From: CANDYO01 sp964627795
GTDB taxonomy: Bacteria; Pseudomonadota; Alphaproteobacteria; Rickettsiales; CANDYO01
Assembly: GCA_964627795.1 (NCBI GenBank)
Contig: CAZVLF010000008.1
Location: forward strand, 1-64,000
Reading direction: 5' to 3'
DNA length: 64,000 bases
In this document: positions 1 through 9,396 of the stretch, piece after piece
Numbering within the stretch: position 1 is the first letter of the stretch
Layout of the letters: every line of letters starts with the position of its first letter
The notes under the pieces: model-generated
Databases searched by the model: none
The model's input: only the letters and a program-made list of their open reading frames with translations
Told to the model about the DNA's origin: nothing
Program-made: the position numbers and the translations under genes

Positions 1-325
<325 letters not shown>

Positions 326-473
326 TTATAATCCTGTTACAATCAGTTAAAACTGACAGGTTTTGTTCGCATCACTTATGGTTATCATAGTGATGGATAA
401 GTTTTTTTTAATTACTTATACCACCACCTATATTTCTTCTCTTTACTATTTCATACAACATTTGTGTGAAGGA

Positions 474-502
474 GTTATATATCGAATTGCGGAGCATGTC
501 AA
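474..502 (-). promoter_or_regulatory. sigma70 promoter of the 16S rRNA gene
   Basis: On the minus strand a perfect TTGACA (-35, complement of 497-502) is followed by 17 bases and TATAAC (-10, complement of 474-479). It lies about 150 bases upstream of the mature 16S 5' end, as expected for an rRNA promoter with a processed leader. It is the strongest promoter match in this flank. Confidence 0.7.
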
Positions 503-566
503 CAACCAATTTCAACTTTTTTTCATTTTTTTTCAACTTTTTTTTATACACCCCTTCCAAACCCTT

Positions 567-597
567 TATTTCTTATGCATTTGGTGCATAAGAAATA
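567..597. repeat. 13-bp perfect inverted repeat upstream of rrs promoter
   Basis: Arms 567-579 and 585-597 are perfect complements around a 5-base loop, with core TTATGCA/TGCATAA. A T-rich stretch follows on the plus strand (598-610). It could be a weak plus-strand terminator-like hairpin or a protein-binding palindrome upstream of the 16S promoter. No plus-strand gene ends here, so the terminator reading is not compelling. Confidence 0.45.
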
Positions 598-794
598 TTT
601 TATTTTTTATTGATAATATAGATATCATATATATTACTTATAAAAACCTCTATTTTTTTATTAAATTTTTATTATTAAAACCCACCAAATTCAATCAAGA
701 ATAAGCTAATTTTTTTTGTGTTATAGAATTTAATTTATAAATACAGTGTTTCATTCTTTGTTCTAATGATAAAAAACGATATCTATAATTAGTT

Positions 795-1475
795 TTATTG
801 AGCTCTTCCTTTATTTCCTCTAGGAACTTTAAGCGGAACTCTTGATAAAGAATTTAATTTCTCAAGTGTGCTTAGAGTTTTTTGCTCAGCTTCTTTTAAT
901 TTCACTCTTTCTTGTTTAGTTATATCTTTAAGCTCGCTTGGTTTTATAGTATGCTCTAATTCTTGGGTTGCATTATCAATATTCATAGCACTTTGCTTTC
1001 CTTTTTCCATTTGCAATGGATGACTTGCTTTAGCAGCCTTATTAATTGTTTCATAAACTCTTTCTGTTGATGGCGCAATTACACTGGCTTTCTTCTCGCC
1101 GTAAGTTTCCTGTAATGGATTAGAATGTTTAGCAGCCTCTCCGATAATATTTAAAATTCTTTCCTCTTCTTTAATAGTATCTATTGTAGCTCCTTTTCTT
1201 CCCAAAGCCTCTTGAGCCGGAGTAGCTAATTTAGCTGATTTACCCATATTTTCTAACACCTCTTCGGTAATTTTTGTTGAGTCTATAAGTGGTCGCTTAT
1301 CATTAAGGTTTATATTAATTACTGGCTTTGCTTTTTGAGCATACTTATTTTTCTCTTGATGAGGCTCTTGATAGGTTTTTTGATCTTGTTCTTTTTTGGC
1401 CTTAAAGAACTCTTTAAGCTTGTTATCTGGAATGGTGATAAATTGTTTTGCTTGTGGTTTATTATTTTTAGTCAT
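795..1475 (-). CDS. hypothetical protein with three degenerate internal repeats
   Basis: I recognise no family in this 226-residue protein. It is highly charged, Lys/Glu-rich and has no signal peptide or membrane segment. Residues about 65-165 hold three consecutive degenerate repeats of some 33 residues, each with a pattern like E-x-I-(x)4-KAAK-(x)2-PLQ-x-x-x-G-(x)2-(A/S)-(A/M/V). The segments PAQEALGRKGA, PLQETYGEKKA and PLQMEKGKQSA mark the ends of the repeats. ATG at 1475 is preceded by a strong AAAGGAG at good spacing. Its leader closely resembles that of the small unknown gene at 42349-42960. The composition suggests a soluble lineage-specific protein, possibly a secreted effector, but that is inference. 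Confidence 0.75.
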   Translation of the reverse strand: MTKNNKPQAKQFITIPDNKLKEFFKAKKEQDQKTYQEPHQEKNKYAQKAKPVININLNDKRPLIDSTKITEEVLENMGKSAKLATPAQEALGRKGATIDTIKEEERILNIIGEAAKHSNPLQETYGEKKASVIAPSTERVYETINKAAKASHPLQMEKGKQSAMNIDNATQELEHTIKPSELKDITKQERVKLKEAEQKTLSTLEKLNSLSRVPLKVPRGNKGRAQ

Positions 1476-1607
1476 AATTTTCTCCTTTTAAAATATTTTG
1501 GAGCTTTTTTGAATAATTTAAAAGAAGTTTTTCTTAATTATTTTCTATGAGTAAAATTTTATAAAAAACTGAAGTATATAAGGCTATATAAAAAATGATG
1601 AGTTAGA

Positions 1608-1640
1608 GATTCAGCCTTAATTTAAAATTAAAGCTGAATC
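1608..1640 (-). terminator. possible terminator after maeB
   Basis: An inverted repeat pairs GATTCAGC (1608-1615) with GCTGAATC (1633-1640), and the inner bases add further A/T pairs around one mismatch. It lies just beyond the maeB stop. The T-run expected on the minus strand is offset by about ten bases, so the call is tentative. Confidence 0.4.
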
Positions 1641-1648
1641 CTTTTGTT

Positions 1649-3952
1649 TTAATGAGTTGCAGCAAAAGCAGCCAAGTTTAATATATCATTAACAGTTGAT
1701 CCCATTGGAATAATTTGAACTGGCTTTTCCAATCCATTAAGAATTGGTCCAAGCACCATTCCTCCACCCAATGACTTTATTAGCTGAGTTGAAATATTAG
1801 CTGAGTTAAGCGCTGGCATAATTAAAAGATTTGCACCTTCAGTTAATCTAGAGAATGGATAAAGTTTAGTCATAAGCTCATAATTAACTGCAACATCAGC
1901 TGTCATTTCACCATCATATTCAAAGTCAACCTTCTTTGAATCAAGTATATTCAATGCACCTTTAACATGCTCATTTCTTATAGCAATTGGATTGCCAAAA
2001 TTAGAGAAAGAAAGCAACGCAGCACGTGGATTGTATCCTAACTCTTTCATTTTAGCTGCTGCTTGAATGGTTATATTAGCTAATTCTTCTGCATTTGGAG
2101 CTTCATTTACTGAACTATCAGCAACAAAAATTGTTTTGTTGCCAAAAATCATCATTGAAAGGCCAAATACAATGTGGTCCTTCTCATTTGAAATTACTTC
2201 TCGAACTTCATTTAAAGAAATATGGTATCCACGTGTTACTCCAGTAACCAATGCATCTCCATCTCCACATGCAAGCATGCATGCTGCAAATATATTACGA
2301 TCACTTTTCACCATTCTAATACAATCACGGTATAAAAGACCATTGCGGTTATTTTTATTATAGAGGTAATCAATATATTGACCTAACTTTTCTTTAGCAA
2401 TATTTGAAGCATTTCTTATTTCAATCCCTTCTGGTTCTTCTTTACCAGTAACTTTTTGTAGCATTTCACGAACATTTTTCTCACGCCCAACTAAAACTGG
2501 TATTCCATAACCTTGATCTCTCCATAAAGTAGCAGCTCTAACAATTTGCTCTTCTTCACCCTCAGAAAAAATAATTCTTTTTGGATTTGCTCTTACTTGT
2601 TCAAAAATAAGACTCATCTTACTATAAGTTGGGTTTAATCTTGCTCCAAGTTCTGCTTTGTAAGCTTCTAGATCTTTAATCGGCTTTCTTGCAACGCCTG
2701 TTTCAATTGCAGCTCTCGCTACAGCTGCTGAAACATTAGTAATTAACCTTGAATCAAATGGCACAGGAATTATATATTCAGGACCATAACTTAATTTTCT
2801 TCCTGAATAAGCAATAAGAACTTCTTCAGGCACATGTTCTCTTGCTAAAGCAGCAATTGCTTTTGCTGCAGCTATTTTCATTTCAGTGTTAATAGTTGAA
2901 GCCTGCACATCTAATGCCCCCCTAAAAATATAAGGGAATCCCATAACATTATTAACCTGGTTAGGGTAATCAGAACGTCCTGTTGCAATGATAGCATCAT
3001 CTCTTACTTGCCTTGCTTCTTCTGGAGTTATTTCTGGATCTGGATTTGCCAAAGCGAAAATTATCGGGTTTTCAGCCATTGAAGCCACCATCTCTTTTGA
3101 TAGAGCTCCTTTAGCTGATAATCCAATAAATACATCCGCTCCTTTTATTGCTTCTTCTAAGGTACGTAAACTAGTATTAACTGCATGTCTTTCTTTCCAC
3201 TTATTCATGCCTTTTTCACGTCCAACATAAACAACTCCAGATGTATCACATAAAATGATACTATTTTGGGGAACTCCGTAAGTTTGCAATAGATCAGCAC
3301 AAGCAATCCCAGCAGCTCCTGCACCATTAATTACTATTTTTAAATCTTTTATCTCGCGGTTTGTTATATCTGCAGCATTAATTAATCCAGCTAAAGTAAT
3401 TATTGCTGTACCATGTTGATCATCATGGAAGACTGGTATATCAAGCAATTCTTTTAATTGGTCTTCAATTATAAAACACTCAGGGGCTTTAATATCTTCC
3501 AAGTTAATACCTCCCCAGGTATTACCAAGATATTTAATGCAATTTATAAATTCTGTTGGATCTTCAGTACTAACTTCTATATCAACTGAATCTATATCTG
3601 CAAATCTCTTAAATAAAACAGCCTTACCTTCCATTACTGGCTTTGAAGCAAGTGCGCCTAAATTACCTAAACCTAAAACTGCTGTTCCATTGGAAATAAC
3701 TGCCACATAATTTCCTTTAGATGTATAAAGATAAGCATCAGAAGGATTTTTATGTATATGCAAGCAAGGGAAAGCAACTCCTGGAGAATATGCTAAAGCA
3801 AGATCTCTTTGAGTTAAAAGTGGCTTTGTTGGCTTTAAACTAACCTTACCCGGTTTACCTTGTTTATGAAATTCAAGAGCGTCTATATCTGTTATTTGCT
3901 TTTTTTCTTCTTTCTTTAAATGATCAGCCATAGATTTTACATTATCAGTCAT
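1649..3952 (-). CDS. maeB: NADP-dependent malic enzyme, MaeB type with phosphotransacetylase-like domain
   Basis: MaeB oxidatively decarboxylates malate to pyruvate with reduction of NADP, linking the TCA cycle to pyruvate supply. The 767-residue length fits the two-domain family. The N-terminal malic enzyme part (about 1-430) contains YSPGVAFPCL, the metal-site region VFHDDQHGTA, the nucleotide-binding INGAGAAGIA and the FALANPDPEI segment. The C-terminal part (about 435-767) is a phosphate acetyl/butaryl transferase-like domain that usually acts in regulation. ATG start at 3952. The gene stands alone, divergent from the solute-binding protein gene at 4110. Confidence 0.96.
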   Translation of the reverse strand: MTDNVKSMADHLKKEEKKQITDIDALEFHKQGKPGKVSLKPTKPLLTQRDLALAYSPGVAFPCLHIHKNPSDAYLYTSKGNYVAVISNGTAVLGLGNLGALASKPVMEGKAVLFKRFADIDSVDIEVSTEDPTEFINCIKYLGNTWGGINLEDIKAPECFIIEDQLKELLDIPVFHDDQHGTAIITLAGLINAADITNREIKDLKIVINGAGAAGIACADLLQTYGVPQNSIILCDTSGVVYVGREKGMNKWKERHAVNTSLRTLEEAIKGADVFIGLSAKGALSKEMVASMAENPIIFALANPDPEITPEEARQVRDDAIIATGRSDYPNQVNNVMGFPYIFRGALDVQASTINTEMKIAAAKAIAALAREHVPEEVLIAYSGRKLSYGPEYIIPVPFDSRLITNVSAAVARAAIETGVARKPIKDLEAYKAELGARLNPTYSKMSLIFEQVRANPKRIIFSEGEEEQIVRAATLWRDQGYGIPVLVGREKNVREMLQKVTGKEEPEGIEIRNASNIAKEKLGQYIDYLYNKNNRNGLLYRDCIRMVKSDRNIFAACMLACGDGDALVTGVTRGYHISLNEVREVISNEKDHIVFGLSMMIFGNKTIFVADSSVNEAPNAEELANITIQAAAKMKELGYNPRAALLSFSNFGNPIAIRNEHVKGALNILDSKKVDFEYDGEMTADVAVNYELMTKLYPFSRLTEGANLLIMPALNSANISTQLIKSLGGGMVLGPILNGLEKPVQIIPMGSTVNDILNLAAFAATH

Positions 3953-4109
3953 AAATTAATTGTCCCTGATTTAGAGTTAAAAATTAAATATAAAGTATAA
4001 AACAAATTTTGTCATTAGAATCAACCTTTTTTACTAAGTAATTTTAGCTATTTTAAATTAAAATTTAGACTGCTATACTAAGCTATCAACCAATAATTGG
4101 AGGAACATT

Positions 4110-4913
4110 ATGAAATTTTTAAATATAGTTGCTGGATTATCTATTCTTATTGCAAATATTGCTTCTGCTGATACATCAAAATGCGTTATAACTGCTGGTA
4201 CCTCAGAATACTCACCTATAACTTATTATGACGCATCAAAGAATTTAGTTGGAATGGATGTAGAGCTTTTAGATATAATTGGTAAACAAGCGGGATGCGA
4301 AATTAAATGGCTTCCTATGCTTCCATGGGAAAGAGTTTTAAATGAAATTAAATCGGGTGATATTATGATTGCCCCTACTGCAACTGATACAGAAGAAAGA
4401 AGAAAATATGCTAATATGATTCCTTATCGCTTAGATAGTACAAAAGTTTTTGTAAGAACTGAAGACCTTGATAAATTAAAAGATATTCACAGTCTTGAAG
4501 ATTTAATTAGTAAAACTAACTTCATTGTAGGAATATATACCGGATATCATTATGGATCTAGCTTTGAAAAGCTTTATGATAATCCAACAACCAAGAAAAG
4601 ATTTGAAGATATTCCCGATGCATCTATGGCAGCTAACTTCTTAAAACTAAAAGCAAAAAGAATTGATGCTGTAATACTTGAGACCGTAGTTGGAATAGAT
4701 CTTTTAACAAAAAATGATTTTAAAGGTCTTTTCACTCCATTAAGCTTTGAACTTAATGATCCAGGGTTAGACTCTATGTCCAATATCTTAGTTTCTAAAG
4801 CCGGAGATCCAAATGGAAAATATTTTAGCATGCTACAAAATGCTTATGCAATTGTAAAAGATTCCGATGAATATAAAAATGTCATTAAAAAATACACAGA
4901 AGCAGCTAAATAA
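4110..4913 (+). CDS. periplasmic amino-acid-type substrate-binding protein (SBP family 3)
   Basis: This 267-residue protein has a clear Sec signal peptide (positive MK, hydrophobic core to about residue 20, likely cleavage after IASA). The mature part follows the bacterial extracellular solute-binding family 3 pattern: a GTSEYSPITYYD-like opening, then G-M-D-V-E-L-L-D-I-I and the segment APTATDTEERRKYA. It should capture a polar amino acid or similar solute for an ABC importer. No permease or ATPase gene is adjacent, so its partner must lie elsewhere. ATG at 4110 has a strong GGAGG-type site about seven bases upstream. Confidence 0.87.
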   Translation: MKFLNIVAGLSILIANIASADTSKCVITAGTSEYSPITYYDASKNLVGMDVELLDIIGKQAGCEIKWLPMLPWERVLNEIKSGDIMIAPTATDTEERRKYANMIPYRLDSTKVFVRTEDLDKLKDIHSLEDLISKTNFIVGIYTGYHYGSSFEKLYDNPTTKKRFEDIPDASMAANFLKLKAKRIDAVILETVVGIDLLTKNDFKGLFTPLSFELNDPGLDSMSNILVSKAGDPNGKYFSMLQNAYAIVKDSDEYKNVIKKYTEAAK

Positions 4914-4920
4914 TTTTTAT

Positions 4921-6510
4921 TTAAGGAAGTTTTTTATATTCAATAAATTCATTATTACTATATAAATTACTTCCTTGAACATAACATATGTCAATTTTAT
5001 AATTCTTATTTTCAATTTCATAGCCTAAAACATTAGCAATCAAATTATGTATCTCATAATGGCAAAGAGGATATCTAATAGAAGCCAATTTATCTTTAAC
5101 TAACTCACTACCATTAGAAACATAGCCAAGAAACATAACATTATAAATTTCTTCTTTTAATTCTGAATGTCCATATATATCATTAAACCCAATGCCTTCT
5201 CCATGATCAGGCGTAAAGAAAATATAGGTAGGAGAAGAAAATTTTTTCCGAAAGAAGTCAATCATGTTATAGAGCAAGAAATCCTCGTACCTAATTGAAT
5301 TCTCGTAGGTTGAAACCATCATCTTGTTATAATCTGAATTCTCTAAAGGAGGATTAGCAAAAGCTGGATTATGCTTATAATTACTTTCATAAGGAGCATG
5401 AATATTTCGTTGATGCAAAACGATAAAGTTCTTATCTGAAAACTCTAACTCTGAAACAATTTTAATTAAAGCCTCATCTTGATATGCGTTAAATATTGCT
5501 GGAGATTTTTGACGAAAAATCACTTTATCTATATATTCAGCATCAACATTAGCAAGTAAAGATCCTGACTGAGCAGAAATATAATAATTCTTGAAATTAT
5601 GTTTTTTAGCCAACTTAAATAAATTAACTGGGCGCTCTTCTAATGCTTTAAAGTTATTTGGTTCATAAATGCCATTTAGTAACAAAGGCACAGAAACTAT
5701 TGTATTAACCCCTGAAGAAATAGCTTTAGAATAATAAAAATTAGAATCATTTTTTAAGCTATCAAGCTTCGGTGTTGTTAATTTATTATATCCAAAAAGA
5801 GACATATATCTTGGGTTAACACTTTCACCTATTATCAAAATAACGTTAACTTTATCAGGTTTATAATTTCCTTCTTTTACAACATAATCTAAATAGTTAT
5901 GATTAATTTTGGTTGCAGGATAAGACTTATTTATTACAAAGTTGGTAAAAGCATATAGACTATTTCTAAGAGAATGATCGGCAGGATCTGGATAATAATT
6001 AACTCCTTTATAAGCCTCATTTACACGTTTAGGAATTATACCAAGCATAATTATCACCAGAACACTCATTAACCAACTTGTCACTTTAAAATGATCAAGT
6101 CTCTTAAATAAATAAAGTGAGATTGTATATGGTATTATAACAATCATTGGCACGAGATATAAATATCCTATAGCTTCGGTTACAACCTCTAAAACCTCAT
6201 CAAACTCATCAAATAGTAAAGCAAACTTGTTTGCTGTAATTAAACTGTTATAATAAAATAGATGGCAAAATTGAATAATTTCTAAAATTAAAAAAAATCC
6301 AAAAATAAAATATGCCAATATTCTTGGAACGAAGCTAAATAAAAATGAAAAAATAACCACTCCAACAATAAACCTACCATTTAGAGAAGCTTGATTAAAT
6401 TCAGTGAAATTCTTGGAAAGAAAATCAGGTAGTATTAATATTATTGAAGTAACAACTGTAATTATAAGGTTGAATTTTAATCTAACTAAAAATCCTCTAA
6501 TTTTTGACAT
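4921..6510 (-). CDS. phosphoethanolamine transferase-like membrane sulfatase-family protein
   Basis: The protein has about five N-terminal membrane helices (residues 13-155), then a periplasmic alkaline phosphatase/sulfatase-fold domain. Residues 224-241 hold the IIGES...MSLFGY motif of EptA/CptA-type enzymes. Thr270 in SGVNTIVSVP aligns with the phosphorylated catalytic threonine. FTPDHGEGIG near the C-terminus gives the expected metal-binding Asp-His. Known relatives move phosphoethanolamine from PE to lipid A or other glycans; the acceptor here is not predictable. It overlaps the 3' end of rluD by 25 bases in the same direction, so the two are probably cotranscribed. Confidence 0.85.
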   Translation of the reverse strand: MSKIRGFLVRLKFNLIITVVTSIILILPDFLSKNFTEFNQASLNGRFIVGVVIFSFLFSFVPRILAYFIFGFFLILEIIQFCHLFYYNSLITANKFALLFDEFDEVLEVVTEAIGYLYLVPMIVIIPYTISLYLFKRLDHFKVTSWLMSVLVIIMLGIIPKRVNEAYKGVNYYPDPADHSLRNSLYAFTNFVINKSYPATKINHNYLDYVVKEGNYKPDKVNVILIIGESVNPRYMSLFGYNKLTTPKLDSLKNDSNFYYSKAISSGVNTIVSVPLLLNGIYEPNNFKALEERPVNLFKLAKKHNFKNYYISAQSGSLLANVDAEYIDKVIFRQKSPAIFNAYQDEALIKIVSELEFSDKNFIVLHQRNIHAPYESNYKHNPAFANPPLENSDYNKMMVSTYENSIRYEDFLLYNMIDFFRKKFSSPTYIFFTPDHGEGIGFNDIYGHSELKEEIYNVMFLGYVSNGSELVKDKLASIRYPLCHYEIHNLIANVLGYEIENKNYKIDICYVQGSNLYSNNEFIEYKKLP

Positions 6511-7451
6511 AATTCTTTCATATCCTCTGGTAAATCAATTTCAAATTCCATTATCTCCTCTGTAATAGGGTGAGTAAATTCAAGCCTATAAGCGTGAAGC
6601 GCCTGACGAGGAAAAGAACTAACTATTTTTTTAGTTTCTTCATCCATTCTTGATAGGTATTTAGCCTTTGAACTATTATAAACAGGATCACCAACTACTG
6701 GAAAACCTTTATAGTTAAGATGTATTCTTATTTGATGAGTTCTTCCTGTATCAAGCTTACATTCAATAAGACTAAATTTATTTTCAGCTATTTCTTCATA
6801 AACAACATAATGAGTTATAGCTTCCTTTCCGGTTCCTTTAGTAATAACCATTTTAGTATGATCATGAAAGTCCTTAGCCACAAATGTTTTAATTGTTCCT
6901 GCTTTTAATTCTGGGCTACCATAAACTAATGCTAAATATAGACGCTTAATTTCTCTTTCACTTAAATTTTCACTTAAAATTTGATGTGTTTGATCATCTT
7001 TAGCAATAATCATCAAACCGCTAGTATCTTTATCTAAACGATGCACTATTCCAGGCCTAAATTCCCCTCCTAATTTAGATAAATTCTCTTTAGCATAAGC
7101 AACCAAGGCATTAGCAAGAGTTTTATCATAATTACCAGCTCCTGGATGAACTGTTAAACCAGCTGGTTTATTTAATACCATCAAGTAATCATCCTCATAT
7201 ATTATATTTAAAGGAAAGTCATAAGGAGCTAAATGGGAGGGTTTTATTTTAGCTAAAGATAAATCAACTTCATACGAACCAAATTTAGTTTTAGCGGAAG
7301 GATTATTAATTTCATCCCCATTAAACCTAACTCCTCCAGCAGAAATAAGTTCTTGTATCTGAGTTCTGGATAGATCGCTAATAGCTAAGGAAAGATATTT
7401 ATCCAGCCTTATTCCATTCTCATCACATTCTATGATAAGTTTTTCTTGCAT
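6486..7451 (-). CDS. rluD: RluD-family 23S rRNA pseudouridine synthase
   Basis: An N-terminal S4 RNA-binding domain (about residues 14-70) precedes a RluA-family catalytic domain. HRLDKDTSG at 137-145 carries the catalytic Asp140, and a later TGRTHQIRIHL segment is family-typical. At 321 residues it matches RluD, which modifies helix 69 of 23S rRNA; RluC is the alternative. It is first in a probable two-gene unit with the phosphoethanolamine transferase-like gene, and divergent from the uracil-DNA glycosylase. Confidence 0.93.
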   Translation of the reverse strand: MQEKLIIECDENGIRLDKYLSLAISDLSRTQIQELISAGGVRFNGDEINNPSAKTKFGSYEVDLSLAKIKPSHLAPYDFPLNIIYEDDYLMVLNKPAGLTVHPGAGNYDKTLANALVAYAKENLSKLGGEFRPGIVHRLDKDTSGLMIIAKDDQTHQILSENLSEREIKRLYLALVYGSPELKAGTIKTFVAKDFHDHTKMVITKGTGKEAITHYVVYEEIAENKFSLIECKLDTGRTHQIRIHLNYKGFPVVGDPVYNSSKAKYLSRMDEETKKIVSSFPRQALHAYRLEFTHPITEEIMEFEIDLPEDMKELCQKLEDF

Positions 7452-7506
7452 ATATTTTATTATAATTACATTATTAGAGTAATTTTATACATTGAATATA
7501 AATATA

Positions 7507-8250
7507 ATGGAAGAGCAAATACTAAAATGGTATCAACAAATGGGAGTTGAAGATATTTGTGTTGAAACTCCTGGCACACTTGCAAAAGAAAAAAAGGTGG
7601 TTAAATCAAAAATTGTAGAAGTTGCTAGCGAAAATAACCTAGCAATAAAAGCAAGAAGCATAGCAGATAAGTGTAATAGCTTAGAAGAATTAAGAGAAGC
7701 CCTAGAAAATTTTGAAGGATTATCAATTAAAAAGACAGCTAATAACACAGTATTTGCTGATGGAAATCCAAATGCTAAAATAATTGCAATAGGTGAAGCT
7801 CCTGGAGCTAATGAAGATGAAGAAGGAACTCCATTTTGTGGTGTAAGTGGTAAATTGTTAGATCAAGTTTTACTCTCTATTGGGCTATCTAGAAAGAATA
7901 ATTTATACATAACAAATAGCGTTTTTTGGCGCCCACCTGGCAATAGAAAACCCACCTTGGAAGAAAACATGGTCTGTTTACCATTTTTAGAAAAGCACAT
8001 TGCTTTAATTAAGCCTGAATTAATCCTCCTAGTTGGAAGCACTTCAGCTAGCGCCCTACTTAACACTACAGAAACTATATCTAGGCTTAGAACAAAATTT
8101 TACCAATATACCAATTGTTATTTAGATAAATCAATTCCGGTTGCGGTTATTTTTCATCCTTCTTATTTATTAAGACAACCCTTACAAAAAAAGACCGTTT
8201 GGTTAGATTTATTAAAAATAAAAAATAAATTTTTAGAAAAGCTTATCTAA
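7507..8250 (+). CDS. uracil-DNA glycosylase, family 4-like
   Basis: This base-excision repair enzyme should remove uracil from DNA. Motif A is GEAPGANEDEEG (residues about 96-107), followed by GVSGKLLDQ, the segment RPPGNRKPT (142-150) and motif B HPSYLLR near the C-terminus. I prefer ATG at 7507: a start LxWYxxMGVxE is usual for alphaproteobacterial members, while the in-frame TTG at 7492 only adds five residues. Two cysteines that normally bind the Fe-S cluster appear replaced: Trp141 sits where KCRPP is usual, and GLS (71-73) where a Cys is common. Cys157 is retained. The cluster may therefore be absent. Confidence 0.88.
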   Translation: MEEQILKWYQQMGVEDICVETPGTLAKEKKVVKSKIVEVASENNLAIKARSIADKCNSLEELREALENFEGLSIKKTANNTVFADGNPNAKIIAIGEAPGANEDEEGTPFCGVSGKLLDQVLLSIGLSRKNNLYITNSVFWRPPGNRKPTLEENMVCLPFLEKHIALIKPELILLVGSTSASALLNTTETISRLRTKFYQYTNCYLDKSIPVAVIFHPSYLLRQPLQKKTVWLDLLKIKNKFLEKLI

Positions 8251-8359
8251 TTAAAAAAGTTTTATTTTGTATATTTAATATATAATTTGCTTGATTTAAA
8301 AAATCATTTTTAAATATAAGCTTTATTTTCTATTTTTTTATAACCTATTCTATATATAT

Positions 8360-9061
8360 TTAGCTGCCTCTAGAATTACCTTTAGCATTATTTCTAGGAA
8401 TACTTGTAGAACTTATTGATGCTTTTGCCGTACTAGTTGCTGACGCCGCTTCTCTTGCTTTAGCTTCATCTATTCTTCTTTTCGCTGCTTCATATCTTTT
8501 TTCAGATGCAGCTCTACCGGTTGGCTTATCAGCATTATTTATTACCTCTTGTTGAGATGCAGCGGTTTCACTACTATGACTATTTGATTGGCTAGCAGAA
8601 TTAGTTGAAAAACTGGGCTCTCTTGGCTCAGATAACCAATTAAAATCATCTCTTGCGATTACTTCTTCTCTACTAAAATTATCCTTATATATGATAATTT
8701 TAGAGAGCTCTTTACTACGCACACTAGATAGTTCACTACTCTGAACATCAATCCTTCTCTCATTTTTAATTTCATTTTGTATTTTTTGCCTAAGGGCTTC
8801 ATCATAAAATATTTTACGATCTGAATTATTTAGCTCAACAATCTTATCATATGCGCATTTTATTTCCTGAGACCTATTTTTGGCGTTCTGAATTTCTTCT
8901 TCGGTTCCTCCTCTCTGTTGAACTTTATCTGGATGCATGGAACGCATAGCATTTTTATAAGCTTTATTCACTTCTTCCATTGTTAATAATTCACCTGCTT
9001 CGGGTAAAGCAGCAATATAATCTTTGATCTCTATACCTAAAATTTTGTAATAGTCTTCCAT
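8360..9061 (-). CDS. J-domain protein with low-complexity tail
   Basis: The N-terminus is a J domain: DYYKILGI at residues 3-10, an insertion, then the HPD tripeptide at 43-45 in MHPDKVQ. J domains stimulate Hsp70 (DnaK) ATPase. Neither the Gly/Phe region nor the zinc-binding cysteines of true DnaJ are present. The rest is charged, then rich in Ser, Ala and Thr (about 145-233), so it looks disordered. A GGGAG ribosome site precedes the ATG at 9061. It lies downstream of the two unknown genes at 9397-11168 on the same strand. A host- or chaperone-targeted effector is possible, but the sequence cannot show that. Confidence 0.8.
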   Translation of the reverse strand: MEDYYKILGIEIKDYIAALPEAGELLTMEEVNKAYKNAMRSMHPDKVQQRGGTEEEIQNAKNRSQEIKCAYDKIVELNNSDRKIFYDEALRQKIQNEIKNERRIDVQSSELSSVRSKELSKIIIYKDNFSREEVIARDDFNWLSEPREPSFSTNSASQSNSHSSETAASQQEVINNADKPTGRAASEKRYEAAKRRIDEAKAREAASATSTAKASISSTSIPRNNAKGNSRGS

Positions 9062-9120
9062 TGTAAATACTCCCTTAGATTTTAAATTTTAAAAAAGAAC
9101 TTCTTATATAATAACATAAC

Positions 9121-9396
9121 TTATTTTGAATTTTCCATAGATTTCCTTACAAATCTAACTTCTGATATATTACCTTTTAAGCTAGCATATTTAAGTGCTT
9201 CAGATTCTTGAAGTGCCAATAATTTTGCTTTTTCAGCTTGAATTGAAGTAAAACTATCAAAAATTTTTTGATTTAACTTTCTATATTCTTTAAGCTTCGA
9301 TTCGTACACCTCAGGTAAATTAAGATCTTTTCTAGCTTCTGTATATAGCTTTAAATCCCTGCTTAAATTTCTAAATTTTTCTTTTACATCAGATAA
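9121..9396 (-). pseudogene. in-frame 3' remnant of the interrupted gene at 9397-10656
   Basis: Directly after the TGA at 9397-9399 the same minus-strand frame stays open for 91 more codons and ends with TAA at 9121. The translated tail is charged and helical (for example KEKFRNLSRDLK and KLKEYRKLNQKIF), with the same composition as the upstream protein. It has no ribosome site or ATG; the only in-frame candidate is a GTG at 9309. The simplest reading is that a sense codon became TGA and split one 511-residue protein. Confidence 0.6.

Larger units (their letters stand above)
326..794. other. 16S leader and AT-rich intergenic region
   Basis: This stretch of about 470 bases separates the 16S gene from the first protein gene. 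It holds the rrs promoter (474-502), a leader of roughly 145 bases, and a 13-bp inverted repeat (567-597). The rest is very AT-rich, with T-runs on the plus strand. A reading frame of 113 codons on the plus strand (363-704) is low-complexity Phe/Ile/Tyr-rich, starts with TTG, lacks a ribosome binding site and crosses the promoter, so I do not call it a gene. Confidence 0.6.

Noticed and set aside
363..704. 113-codon plus-strand frame in the 16S upstream region
   Set aside because: Low-complexity Phe/Ile/Tyr composition, TTG start without ribosome site, and it runs across the rRNA promoter and hairpin.
1335..1550. 71-codon plus-strand frame opposite the repeat protein
   Set aside because: Antisense to the well-supported gene at 795-1475; the hydrophobic product reflects reversed Lys/Glu-rich codons.
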